Shown piece by piece: positions 54,188 through 64,000 of a DNA stretch of 64,000 nt (position 1 is its first letter; the number at the start of each line of letters is the position of its first letter). The notes under the pieces were generated by a model. That model saw only the letters and a program-made list of their open reading frames with translations, was not told the DNA's origin and ran no database searches. Source of the DNA: Pseudoips prasinana (Eukaryota > Arthropoda > Insecta > Lepidoptera > Nolidae); NCBI GenBank assembly GCA_951640165.1, contig OX621241.1, forward strand, positions 15,071,001 through 15,135,000, read 5' to 3'. The translations under genes and the position numbers were made by a program.

Positions 54188-55617
54188 TTCATATCTAAAC
54201 TTATGAACTTGTAGTAGTTTATAAATTTGTGAAGTAAGTATTTTTAGTATGGAGTAAAAGGAAAATTACTCTATTAGGCTGCCAAAATATCTAATATTTT
54301 TAGTGTAAAAGCCGTTAATAAACTAGCAATCCAAATAGTGCGGCGATGTGTAAAAGGTTCACCGTCATAAACGTTGATACGGATTTCCTGCACGTGCCGC
54401 ACCCACACTCATTTACGCCTATATAAAATTTTGCTTGGCTGTGTCAAATGAATTTGTATAGTTTTATTAGGCTATCTATCTGCTTGACTATTTGCAAATA
54501 ATTCGGTTATATAAGCTTAGCTTTTAATTTGGTCTGTATTATTCTATGAAGCTTTGCTAAAACCAGATGTAGTCAAATATCTAAGTTTAATTTCGTTTAT
54601 GAAAGGGTACAATAGCAGAAGCATTATCAATACCATTCCCGTACATTATGTATCTGGATGACAAAATCATCTTTTTGTCAATTTGAAAATAATTAGTTTA
54701 TGTTCCAAACGTAAATGTGCGATGGCCGCCATGGCCTGGATTTAATAGTCTTAATAACAAATAGTGTAGTAGATTTAATAGTCCTAGTCCTAGGAAAATA
54801 TCCATGCATCAGGAAATTTAAATATGTAGTTTCCTAGTTGTTTTGAGAAAATCTTTTGTACTGGGTTGTCAGAACCTAAAAAAATCGGATATTGATATTA
54901 CCACCCCGTTGACAGTTCACCAGTTGAGCTACTTGCTATATTTATGAATGCTGAGCCCAAGAGAAACGGCGAAGAAAAACTTTCTCTTCTCATTAGAATC
55001 GCAAAAATCAAGCTTTTTGTCAACCTGAAAGGAATATATTATTAATTGCTAGAATTATCGTATGTTATAGGAATAAATAATAATTATCTGTAATTACACG
55101 GTTTATTACCAAACATTTTTTTCTCCTGAGCACATTGCAAGCCCAATAGGTAAAGCAATCCCTTTTCTTTTCAGTCTTTGAACAGTTCGACTTGACGTAC
55201 CTTCCTTTTAAAGTATTGTGTGAGTGAATAGTAATACTATAAGTAATACTTTTTGGCAAAGTAACGCCTGAGAGATGCGTCTGTCGCTAACGTGAAAGCG
55301 GAAACCACTAACTCAATCAACGATAGCAATAAAAAAAGCATACGGTCTACCTCTTAGCAAATATGCAAACTAGATAGAACAATAAAACCACAAAATAAAG
55401 TTTCACTTAACATTTAAACTTATTATATCTTCCCTGTAAGTTATTATGTAAGTAGGTTGAATTCTATGTTTTATTAAATTGTGAGAAACATTCAACTGTA
55501 CAGTAAGGGTAAACGTAATTATTAAGTCTACTTCCTACTCCTATTTCTCGAAGTAACTACTACTCGTATATGAAACAAAATTATACCTATTCCAATAGTA
55601 CTCACTTGCTTACTGTG
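54188..55617. other. AT-rich spacer
   Basis: No gene seen. The frame at 55065-55259 is uncompelling. Confidence 0.45.
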
Positions 55618-55803
55618 TGCCTAGGTCACACAAATCAGCCACATTTCCCTTGAGTGGGCGATCGGCAAATAGTGTTGTAGTTAAAGTGACAAATGGCAAA
55701 CCCTTAACCATTTTCAAGGCATTTGCACGCTTCATTCGTAAATTAGGAGCGTGGGTGTTCTCAAGAAATTTCCTTTTAGAAGATATATGTATTAACACTA
55801 TTC
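55618..55803 (-). other. Coding-like segment, unrecognised
   Basis: The minus strand is open for about 60 codons with protein-like content (RMKRANALKMVKGLPFVTLT, then TTLFADRPLKGNVADLCDLG). Acceptor-like TCTTCTAAAAG precedes it and donor-like GTAAGC follows. The plus strand is also open. No family recognised; it could be an exon or a decayed repeat. Confidence 0.2.
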
Positions 55804-55971
55804 AAATGAATACACATGGAAGTAGCAGCACCATTATAAAGGGCTTCTAGTTGAATGAATTATAATAAAGAAACTAAGCAAGTACAAGCCATACCCGTGC
55901 ACCGAAAGTTACGTACCTGCCTTTGTACAAAAACTGCTATTGAGATCCTACTGAAAACTGGACCTCATCCC

Positions 55972-56276
55972 ACAGTCGTAGGAAAGTGAAAACTGTACAT
56001 TTATATTTTTTTTAAAGGATACTTGGGGCGTGATCTACAATCGATATCGAAGCCAAAAATATAGATTTTAGATTTTTTGTCTGTTTATCTGTTTGTCTGT
56101 ATATATGTCCGGGCTAAACTCAAAAAGTACTGCATGGATTTACTTAAAATTTTGCATGAATATTCTAAGAGGTCGGGTCAACATATAGACTACATATTAT
56201 CACGCTATCACCTACGAGGGAGCAGCTGTGATAATTTATAAATTTTAATGCGGCTAAAACCGCGGGGCACAGCTAG
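55972..56276 (+). mobile_element. Non-autonomous Helitron (family 1)
   Basis: CAGTCGTAGGAAAGTGAAAA, ATCGATATCGAAGCCAAAAA, TGTCCGGGCTAAACTCAAAA and GCTATCACCTACGAGGGAGC lead to GCGGCTAAAACCGC, GGGGCACAG and CTAG at 56273-56276, followed by T. The 5' tip is degraded. Confidence 0.8.
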
Positions 56277-57105
56277 TATCATTAGTAATCAATCATATAT
56301 TAATAGATTTCCTGTAACATTCATTCTGTTACGAATTTAACCTTTTCTGGAACACTTTATATTCAAAATTCTTGTGCTGTTGTAAATTTTATACCTCATT
56401 GTCAGTTCACAGTTTTGCCTATAAATAAGCCATAGTTTCTTCCTTTACCAGCGTATTATTGTTATATGTTTCATTTCCTTCCGATATTCCACACATACAT
56501 TTCAGACATAAAACTATCAGTTATTGTTATAACTAACATCCATAAATAGCATAGCATATAAGAGAAGTATCAGTTTTGGAATGTGCATATTAATCATTTT
56601 TATATGAAGGCTCATAATATGATCTCATACCCAAACTTTTTAATTATTATTAATACTTTTAACCTATACTAATTAGTACCTACTGAGATGCACTACCACT
56701 GACGGACTGAATATCACTTTAACTGCTCGTCTAAAGCGGAAAGAGAGCAGGCGGAATAGAATAACTGAACGCGGGTAAGCTTTAAAAATAGTATTTGTTG
56801 TTTGTACGAAGTTTTATAGTACGGATGCAGTCGGCGTTTTACTAGTGGCCGAGAACGATCTGTTTCTTGTCATTATTTTTGCACGGAACCCTAAATATAA
56901 ATAACAGAACCATAAATAGCCTTGGTGGAAAATTTATTTGAAATGGTATTTACCATCTTTAAGCTTGAAGCTCATTAAACATCGGGGAAAATGTACGTAA
57001 GAAATCACTGTATAACGAAAATCGCGTCAGAAACTTGACAAATAGCTATTTGGTCAAAAACGCGTCAGTGATTACCGAATCACGTATTGTGCAAGAATGA
57101 TACTC
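56277..57105. other. Spacer with a GTTCCGTA-family end
   Basis: At 56815-56900 ATTTTTGCACGGAACCCTAAA is an inverted end of the dispersed repeat seen at 16475. Otherwise AT-rich. Confidence 0.4.
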
Positions 57106-57246
57106 GTACAGATGCCAACACATCAAGCTACCCCAATCTGTCAATTTTGCCCAATTGAAATTGAACCATATGCTTATATGATCAAGTTGAAAATCTATAA
57201 AAGAAATTTGACAGGTTGGGGTAGCTGGATGTGCTGTAGTCTGTAC
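57106..57246. mobile_element. Palindromic MITE, family P (copy 4)
   Basis: GTACAGATGCCAACACATCA, AGCTACCCCAATCTGTCAAT, the centre TGAAAATCTATAAAAGAAAT, then GACAGGTTGGGGTAGCTGGA and GTCTGTAC. Same orientation as copies 1 and 2. Confidence 0.8.
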
Positions 57247-58239
57247 ATTTTGAAATGTTTTGAAAAGGATTTTTATTAAATAAAATACATGTTAACGTTA
57301 CTTACTATGTATAAACTTATAAACTATTGCAGACAATTATGATAGCGGTTCTTGTAGTTTGATGGTATACAACTCAGAAAAAAATATTCCCTTTGAAGCT
57401 TGATATTTTTAGGACCAACGCTATATTGAAAGATTATAAAGGTTTATTTTATTTTTAATGAACTGTCCTATACTCTACAATTAGCGAAACAGAAATAAAA
57501 GACAACTTCCAGGTATGGAAGACGTAGGAAAGACTTTTCTTAACGTGGTTCGGTGTTGAAATTGATTGGTCTCTATGCGTCTCTCTCTCACCTCTCTCTG
57601 TTATTATACGAATTTGTGATTTCTGGTGAGTATCGGTATCGGCCAATCTATTACATAGGAGTTAGTTCATTTTAATTAACAATTTGCCATCGTAACTACT
57701 AAAATTAATGTCAACAGTTTAGAATTAATTTAAAAAGTCATCCACTCAGGTTTATCATCGACGGCAGTATTACACAGGCTCTGCAAATAGATGGTTTAAT
57801 CTCGACACAGCTTAAACAGAGCCGACCGACTCCCGGGGCTCGTATGACACAACGTGACGAATATACCTCACCAGATCCCTTTAATTTAATACCTTACGAT
57901 ATAACGTTACCCCGACATAACTAATTCTACAGTGTTGCCACTTTCATATCATAAATCTTTGAGATACACAACCCATGTTAACGTTTTTGGTGCGTTGATT
58001 TCGACGAGGAATATTTCCGGGGTTACAGCTGTAAATTCTTGGCGAAATTCAGTTTCGGAAGTTTGAATATATTAGAAACTTATATAGTTCCTAGTACTAA
58101 TAACGAAGTTAGAGTTATGGTTTAGAGAAATGGCCAATGCTAGTTTGGAATATTTATATGATTTTATTTAATTTTACCATAAGATTAGAATATGCTGTCT
58201 ACTCTGTTTTTCTGTATTTAAGGCGTGTAAGCCTTCCGC
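57247..58239. other. AT-rich spacer
   Basis: No gene or known repeat recognised. Confidence 0.5.
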
Positions 58240-58415
58240 TCGGGTCTTTTGTGCCTTTAAGATCGCGGGTTCTGTATATCAGTCTGTATTTACATTAGAA
58301 AGTAGAAGAAGTAGTATATCAGTAATCTGGTTTCCATAGTACAAGCCTTGTTTAGTTTGGGATCAGATGATGATAATGTTTGTGAATAATGTCCCTGGAT
58401 ATTATTATTATTACG
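58240..58415 (+). repeat. SINE type A (copy 7, internally deleted)
   Basis: AGATCGCGGGTTCTGTATAT (B-box remnant) is followed after a gap by GTATATCAGTAATCTGGTTT, CCATAGTACAAGCCTTGTTT, GGGATCAGATG and a GTGAATAATGTCCCTGG end. The middle is lost. Confidence 0.65.
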
Positions 58416-58639
58416 TGCAATTTAAGCCGTGCTGTTCACAGAGAAAAAATACTGGCCAAATACAGGGAAATAAAATGTTAACATAATGTTGTAACTTACC
58501 ATACATGCTGATCAGTTAGCTCTAGTTTACCATACATACACACACAATTTCACTAATACTGCAGAGTTTACCAATAAATTGTTATAACACTATCATTATA
58601 TTTATTTGTATGTGAATAGAGAGCGAAGGGCAGTAACAG

Positions 58640-58823
58640 GAGTAGGCTTGTTTACGTGCCTTCCGAGGCACGGGAGATACCGATGAACTCTCTGACTTCG
58701 GGCTGATACTGTCAAATATCGAAATAGAAAAATCCCTAAATCGTGTTTTGGCCCAACCCGGGATTGGAACCGAGGACCTTACTATCTGCAGTTGAACATG
58801 CTACCGCTAGACCAACAAGGCAA
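58640..58823 (-). repeat. tRNA-derived SINE, type E (copy 2)
   Basis: On the minus strand GCCTTGTTGGTCTAGCGGTA (A-box) and TCGGTTCCAATCCCGGG (B-box), then GGCCAAAACACGATTTAGGG and CGTGCCTCGGAAGGCACGTA. There is no acceptor stem of a true tRNA. Confidence 0.75.
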
Positions 58824-60049
58824 TCAAACATAGTTTAATGGTATATTTTATATAAAATCTCATGAAACTTCATCGAGTTCTTATATAACTGTGTAGAAAT
58901 TCATACTTTTAAGAAGAACTCAATAAAATAACATCAAAGTTTTGAATAGCTTAAGCCATGTTTCTACGAAGTTAAATAATTTTTCAAAGTGATATTTTAA
59001 CACAATTATAAAACCATCTCCTCAACTTAAAGAAAGAACATTGTTGTATACCGATAGGCTTTTATTTAAATCACGTTCATTATGCTTTATTTCGTTCAGT
59101 ATTGGAAGAATCATCTGGAGCACGCATTTTGTATCGTAAAATTTCGACAAAACTGCTCGCCATTTCAATTAGTACCTATCGGAACATTCAGATCGTGCGG
59201 GGATGATTTTGCCTTTTTCATTAACTGACAGGATTCAGGGCACATGCATAGCAACATTTTTTATTGGAATAGGCATTCAGAATTGACCTCAATGGGTATA
59301 TTTGGTATTTTAATTACAATTTGTGCTGAAATTCGACCAGGAGGACGTTAAAATTAGTGTTAGATATTTGATTACCCTATCATTTATAAAAAAATATCTT
59401 AAAAATCTTTCTATCTTTCTATCTTTGAAAAAAAAGTAAAACTTGAAAGTTTCTAAAAACAGGCATCAAGTCCCATGAAAGGATTTCGTTTGTAAATTCC
59501 ATAGCAGATCAATTCTAAAGCCGCTATTTCACAGTGGTCGCCCATTGCCAATTCAGTAAGGCAATTCTTTGGCGTATGCCGGTTACTTTGGTTCACCTGC
59601 GGTTTTCAATATATTTAATTAAATCACTCATACGCACTCCAAACATAACCCTCTCCATTGCTCTTTCGATTACCATGAGCATAATGAGACTCACAAAAAG
59701 CGACCCCGTCTATATTCCGTAAATCATCATCACACACACTATTCGATGTCTTTCGACTTTAATCACCGCAGTATTTCGGAGGAGTTATAGTTAAAAAAGG
59801 AAAATATAAAACCATTCCCTCTCCCTCACAACTTACTTGCAAAGATTGCAATGTAAAAATCGAGGATTATTTTTTGTGTTGATAAATGTTCACGAGAATA
59901 AAGCAGGAAAACTGACACTGATGCTTTTTTAGCACAATATCCCTGCGATCATTAGAATCGTTTACAGATCAAATTCGTTTTAATGATATATGGAACTTAA
60001 TGTATTTTGTGATGTCGTAGGAAGACACGCAACCATGGATGCGTGCTAT
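58824..60049. other. AT-rich spacer
   Basis: Contains (TCTTTCTA)-type microsatellite at about 59405-59425. No gene seen. Confidence 0.5.
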
Positions 60050-60225
60050 TTTTAGGGCTCCGTATCCAACAGGTAGCAACAGAACCCTATTACTAAGCCA
60101 TCGTTGTCCGTGCGTCAGTCTGGCAGCGAGCTTTATCTCATGAACCAATCCACCGACCATGATCGTTAAAAAATTTATAGAGTGTGTATTTCTATTTCCA
60201 TAATAATACAAGTAAGTAAAAATAA
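60050..60225 (+). repeat. GTTCCGTA-family repeat fragment
   Basis: TTTTTAGGGCTCCGTATCCA, AACAGAACCCTATTACTAAG, TTGTCCGTGCGTCAGTCTGG, TTTATCTCATGAACCAATCC and AGAGTGTGTATTTCTATTTC correspond to 31215-31400 without its palindrome. Confidence 0.55.
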
Positions 60226-60699
60226 AGCTAGAAATAAAAAGTTGCAAACCATTCGTGCGTGCATCCGATTCTTACTTAGCCGCTATTTATTTGTAACTGC
60301 AGTGACACTCAATGCCACTGAGAATCTACTAATTTCGAAAGTTCTACCGGCAAGGGAGAACTCGATTCGTTACACTTTATAACCCAATTCGTCACTCGTG
60401 CCTACTCCAAAACGGTTACTTTTTCTCTAAATTTAGCAAAAGCCCATTTGAATACATTATCCTTGCTTTATTTTTAGCATTATTTTGTTAGACTCGACAG
60501 CCCTCCGGGATTCGGAGTAAGATTTTATCAACCGCCGTAAAAATTACCTACTTTTCATAATGATCTCTGAAAAATACAAAAACGCAACAGCCCCTCAACT
60601 CAGCTAAATAAATTATACTCAACTTCTTTTCTTTGTCTAACCCGTGTGAGGACGCATCACAATACAATACTATTTTAACGTGAATCTGGCTGAGTTTCA
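60226..60699. other. Spacer
   Basis: No feature recognised. Confidence 0.45.
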
Positions 60700-60835
60700 A
60701 CTACGGCGGCCAATCTGAATAGAGAGTAGCCAACTACACAGGTCTATAGACTATGATAAAGGAGTCTGACAAATGATGAGACGGCTATTCGACATGACCG
60801 GGGAGGTATCAGGCGTAGGATCGGCGGTTTAATAT
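60700..60835 (+). repeat. Lepidopteran dispersed repeat fragment
   Basis: GAGAGTAGCCAACTACACAG, GATGAGACGGCTATTCGACA and TGACCGGGGAGGTATCAGGC, GTAGGATCGGCGGTTTA match, from memory, a short repeat common in moth genomes (CCAACTGCGCAGG ... CGACACGACCGG ... ATCAGGCGCAGGA). Class unknown. Confidence 0.45.
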
Positions 60836-60917
60836 TACTACTACAAGGCTAATTATATAACTCTGGGCTATTTCCAAATAATACTGCCCGTCCCGAAATT
60901 TGAAACTACGGCGTCTT

Positions 60918-61215
60918 TTTGTTTATATATCAGAGGACGAATAACGTGCTAGTGGGTCATCTGATGGCAAGTGATCACCGCCGCCCATGTACACTTGCAA
61001 CACCAGAGGCGCGCGGGTGCGTTGCCGGCCTTTAAGAGTCAGCAAACAAGTGTTGCTGACCCTTCCCCCCACTCTGATGAACTCTAGCGACCTTACTCAC
61101 ATGCAGAAACACATCAGTAAAATTATAAATGTTATTATTAAGGAATGTCTTCTGCAAGGTAGAGATACTTCCCCAGTCGGGCTGCTCTTTGAGCGAATGA
61201 ACGCTGTGCCCTACC
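60918..61215 (-). repeat. LINE 3' end, family G (copy 3)
   Basis: On the plus strand GTGATCACCGCCGCCCATGT, ACACTTGCAACACCAGAGGC, GTGCGTTGCCGGCCTTTAAG and CCCCAGTCGGGCTGCTCTTT, GAGCGAATGAACGCTGTG match 38300-38605. Frames here are not genes. Confidence 0.7.
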
Positions 61216-61591
61216 TCTCTTAAATTATTATTTAGTTACCAACGAGTCAAGACTTCAGTATCGCTAGTATTAAGGAGTGTTTAAGAATCTTTCTGTCAAC
61301 AATAAAGAGAATATACAGAAATGTTAATCTCATTGGGCCAGACAGCTCTTGCAGATGCGTGGAAATGGGACGGGAGGTATTGCGTCATACACATAAATGT
61401 CGAGCTGTCTCTACGTTCAGGATACGCGATGTTAACTGCTTTGTCAATACACTGACAAGTCTGATGTATTCAAGTCATTCGATGTCGAATTACCAGGTCG
61501 TCAGTGCTAATAGTACTAGTATTAGCATGGACGAATTACTTAGTAGTATACGAGGTGGTACGAGGAAGTTGCTGTGTGGTAACGGCGGCGA
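61216..61591. other. Spacer
   Basis: No feature recognised; a frame at 61359-61610 has no family content. Confidence 0.4.
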
Positions 61592-61843
61592 ATATAATAA
61601 TAATATCTAGGGACAATGTCACATAGATCATCCTAGCCCCAAACTAAGCAAAGCTTGTACTATGGGTACCAGGCGACGATATACATACTTATATACATAG
61701 ATAAATACTTATATACATATAAAACATCCATGACTCAGCAACAAATATTCGTGCTCATCACACAAATATTTGCACTTACCGGGATTCGAACTCAGGACCA
61801 CCAGCTTCTTGGCAGGATCACTACCAACTAGGCTACGGTGGCC
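61592..61843 (-). repeat. tRNA-derived SINE, type B (copy 2)
   Basis: On the minus strand GGCCACCGTAGCCTAGTTGG, GAGTTCGAATCCCGG, GATGAGCACGAATATTTGTT, ACCCATAGTACAAGCTTTGC and TTAGTTTGGGGCTAGGATGA. Very similar to 50742-50997. Confidence 0.9.
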
Positions 61844-61854
61844 GTCAGAATATC

Positions 61855-62078
61855 ATCACCCCATCTCATCTCATAAGGGGCGTAGAAGTCGACCCGAGGC
61901 AATATCTACCACGGGATGGGTGGCAGTTTCCTTCTGAGTACTATGACCTTATTACCATTTTACTGCAAGTGCGAACTCGTCTGCCAAGTGTAGTCATTAT
62001 GGCATATCCCCCAAGTTATTGGGGGTGGGCTTTTGTCCAGCAGTGGACTGCTTACAACTGTTATGATGATGATACGAG
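61855..62078 (+). repeat. Family F LINE tail
   Basis: CATCTCATCTCATAAGGGGC, ACCACGGGATGGGTGGCAG, CTGCCAAGTGTAGTCATTAT, TTTGTCCAGCAGTGGACTGC and (ATG)n at the 3' end. It abuts the SINE type B copy. Confidence 0.7.
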
Positions 62079-62211
62079 GTATAACATAAATAGTTGACGT
62101 AACTTAAGAAACTTAATCTACCTATGAAACTGAACAACGATTAACATATAAAAGTGCAAAATAAACAAATACTATTAACTTGCCATACAAGAATAACGAT
62201 CAACTCATGCA

Positions 62212-62476
62212 TTAAAATAAATAAATAAAAAATAAAAAAGGTTTCTATTCACGTAGACTTTAAAAAAAGCGCTTGTTAATAGTCAGAACATGTTTGTAGT
62301 AATATAGTTGTATACATTATTATTTCTAGTAACATAGATATTTAGGTACACATTAGATTGATTGTATGAAAACATTTATAAAATTTATTTTACTATAGCA
62401 ATGATATTTAGCTAGCTCGTATCAAGTTATTGTCAAGAGATTATGTTTAATTATCTAGTTTAAGTCTAATATTTTG
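62212..62476 (-). repeat. Dispersed repeat J (copy 2)
   Basis: Inverse of 26216-26470. On the plus strand GTTTCTATTCACGTAGACTT through GTTTAATTATCTAGTTTAAG and TCTAATATTT; the A/T-rich tail is at the left. Confidence 0.65.
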
Positions 62477-62655
62477 TATGGGGAACCAAAAAGATATAGT
62501 TTATCATTTTAACTTACTTTGTTTAATTTGTTGAGCTTCATGGGTACATAGCGCAGTATCTCCACTATTTATGTTACACTTGTAAGTATAATCGCATTCT
62601 ATAACGCCACCTCTAAAATTACTCTACCAGTGAGCAGTATTAGGCTTAAATAATA

Positions 62656-62967
62656 CTAGCTGTGCCCCTCGGTTTTACCCGCGTAAATTTTTTTTAATTA
62701 TCACAGCACCTCGCCCGTAGGCGATAGCGTGATAATATGAAGCCTATATGTTGACCCGACCTCTTCGTAATATTCATGCAAAATTTGAAGTAAATCCATG
62801 CAGCACTTTTTGACTTTAGCCCGGACATACATACAGACAAACAGACAGAGACAAAAATTCTAAAAACTATATTTTTGGCTTTGATGTCGATTGTAGATAA
62901 CGCCCCAAGTATCCTTTTAAAAAAATATTTAATTTTGACTTTCCTACGATTTTATTATATGTATAAA
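62656..62967 (-). mobile_element. Non-autonomous Helitron (family 1)
   Basis: On the minus strand TTATACATATAATAAAATCG, ATCGACATCAAAGCCAAAAA, TGTCCGGGCTAAAGTCAAAA, GCTATCGCCTACGGGCGAGG, then GCGGGTAAAACCGAGGGGCA and CTAG at 62656-62659, followed by T. Its 5' end starts directly after the CTAG of the next Helitron. Confidence 0.8.
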
Positions 62968-63136
62968 CTAGCTTTGCCCCGCGATGTTACCCGCGTTAAA
63001 TTTTATACATTTTCTTTGCTATAAACCTCACGGAGCCCGAGACCTTTCCAACGAATGCCAAACCCTTGAAATCGGTTCGTGCGTTCTGGAGTTATAGCGT
63101 CAGGAAGGAAAATCCGACTTATTTTTATATAGTAGA
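62968..63136 (-). mobile_element. Short non-autonomous Helitron (family 3, copy 2)
   Basis: On the minus strand TCTACTATATAAAAATAAGT, GTTCTGGAGT-type sequence (CTATAACTCCAGAACGCACG), GGAAAGGTCTCGGGCTCCGT, and GCGGGTAACATCGCGGGGCA, then AAG and CTAG at 62968-62971. It is preceded by A and followed by T. A complete 169-bp copy. Confidence 0.85.
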
Positions 63137-63186
63137 TAACGTCAAGGACTAGCTTTTATACGATTCATCGATGATATAATCTAACA

Positions 63187-63405
63187 TACATCATCTGTCT
63201 GATATCCTCCACGCTGGACGTAGGCCCCCCCCAAAGGTTTCTATAACGTTGCCATTTGGAGGGGATTGCAGTAGTCACCGCGCTTGGCAAACGAGTTGAC
63301 GACCGCAGTTAGGTGGTAGCTAGTACACAAGTGGCACTGCTGCCCGACTACCTGTTGTATCCATTTACGACACCCACGGGATGGTAGGGGGTGTCCCTGA
63401 TATTC
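63187..63405 (-). repeat. Family F LINE tail
   Basis: On the plus strand CATCATCTGTCTGATATCCT, CCACGCTGGACGTAGGCC, CGCGCTTGGCAAACGAGTTG and ACGACACCCACGGGATGGTA. A longer copy than 43082-43202. Confidence 0.6.
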
Positions 63406-63441
63406 TTTTTAGACCAGAAAATACGTGTCTATATACATGTT

Positions 63442-63540
63442 GGAATGATTATTAGTACGGAATGATCATTAGTACGAAATGGTCATTAGTACGGAATGGT
63501 CATTAGTACGGAATAGTCATTAGTACGGAATGCTCATTAT
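63442..63540. repeat. 18-bp minisatellite, about 5.5 units
   Basis: Repeats of GGAATGATCATTAGTACG with single-base changes (GATT, GATC, GGTC, AGTC, GCTC at one site). Confidence 0.95.
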
Positions 63541-64000
63541 GTATCTGTAATAAATTATCTACTCACTAATAATAGCAAATGTGAAGTTGGGGCGCTTCGA
63601 CAGAGTTCGTATGAGTCAACGAGGCGTGACTGCGTGATCAAACACTCACATCTCTTCAAGGCTCCGAGTGGGCAAATAATGCCTAGAAACTGTCTCATAT
63701 TTCTTTGTGATTGATTTATTGCGTCAAAGTGTATAACCTAAATAAATTTAAAAAATCCCTAAGTTTTTCATTTGAATCATAGAAAGTATTAACGCCTACT
63801 ATAATTTCCGACGGCGAAGATTAAGCGACAACCCACAACTATTTCCGATATATACATATATATCACTAATAATGATGATTATATTTAAAAACAATTTACA
63901 TGTAACACTACAACTTTCACATGATTGTCAAAGTAACTTAGAGACTTGCACCTGGGCAAATTACTCCTATGGTGGCAATCTCAATTAGTTCAGTGTCGGG
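63541..64000. other. Spacer
   Basis: No feature recognised. Confidence 0.5.

Noticed and set aside
58750..58823. Possible real tRNA gene (minus strand)
   Set aside because: The cloverleaf ends do not pair, and the body motif of SINE type E follows.

Overview
This window looks like repeat-rich, non-genic DNA from a moth or butterfly (Lepidoptera). The base composition is AT-rich. The repeats are of kinds I know from lepidopteran genomes: tRNA-headed SINEs, short non-autonomous Helitrons ending in a small hairpin plus CTAG, the dispersed repeat running from GTTCCGTAGCC to CGACTCGCACTTGGCC, LINE tails carrying GTCCAGCAGTGGAC, and mariner transposons. The order rests on repeat signatures recalled from the family literature, not on a search, and I cannot name the species. 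No complete host gene, real tRNA, rRNA or CRISPR array is visible.

Layout. 1-14.5 kb: AT-rich spacer with SINE copies, a palindromic MITE, a 5'-truncated LINE inside a SINE, an RTE-like LINE tail (8.5 kb), two fold-back palindromes (9.4 and 10.3 kb) and a fossil Tc1/mariner-like transposase (10.5-10.8 kb). 14.5-15.5 kb: a THAP zinc-finger first exon between inverted repeats, possibly a P-element-like remnant or an exon of a host THAP gene. 16.5-17.2 kb: a lepidopteran dispersed repeat carrying a LINE tail with a 12-bp target duplication. 17.5-18.8 kb: a broken mariner. 20.5-25.9 kb: a LINE tail followed by an almost full-length two-ORF LINE (ORF1 open, ORF2 frameshifted). 26-29.2 kb: more LINE tails, an R1-like LINE fragment with an 11-bp target duplication, and a four-unit satellite array with a hairpin in every unit. 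30.1-30.7 kb: an unassigned minus-strand open frame. 33.3-36.7 kb: a minus-strand Helitron with internal tandem repeats, into which an apparently intact mariner and a smaller Helitron have inserted. 37-64 kb: spacer with SINEs, LINE tails, Helitrons and three more copies of the palindromic MITE.

The only large uninterrupted enzyme gene is the mariner transposase at 33.6-34.7 kb. It has perfect terminal inverted repeats, a complete DD34D triad and a TA duplication, so it is the best candidate here for a recently or currently mobile element. The coding parts do not form a pathway: each mobile element encodes its own movement, and the SINEs, MITEs and small Helitrons depend on proteins supplied from elsewhere. 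The most unusual structural signal is a set of near-perfect fold-back palindromes (arms of 18-41 bp, loops mostly 4-11 nt), two of them associated with truncated LINE copies.
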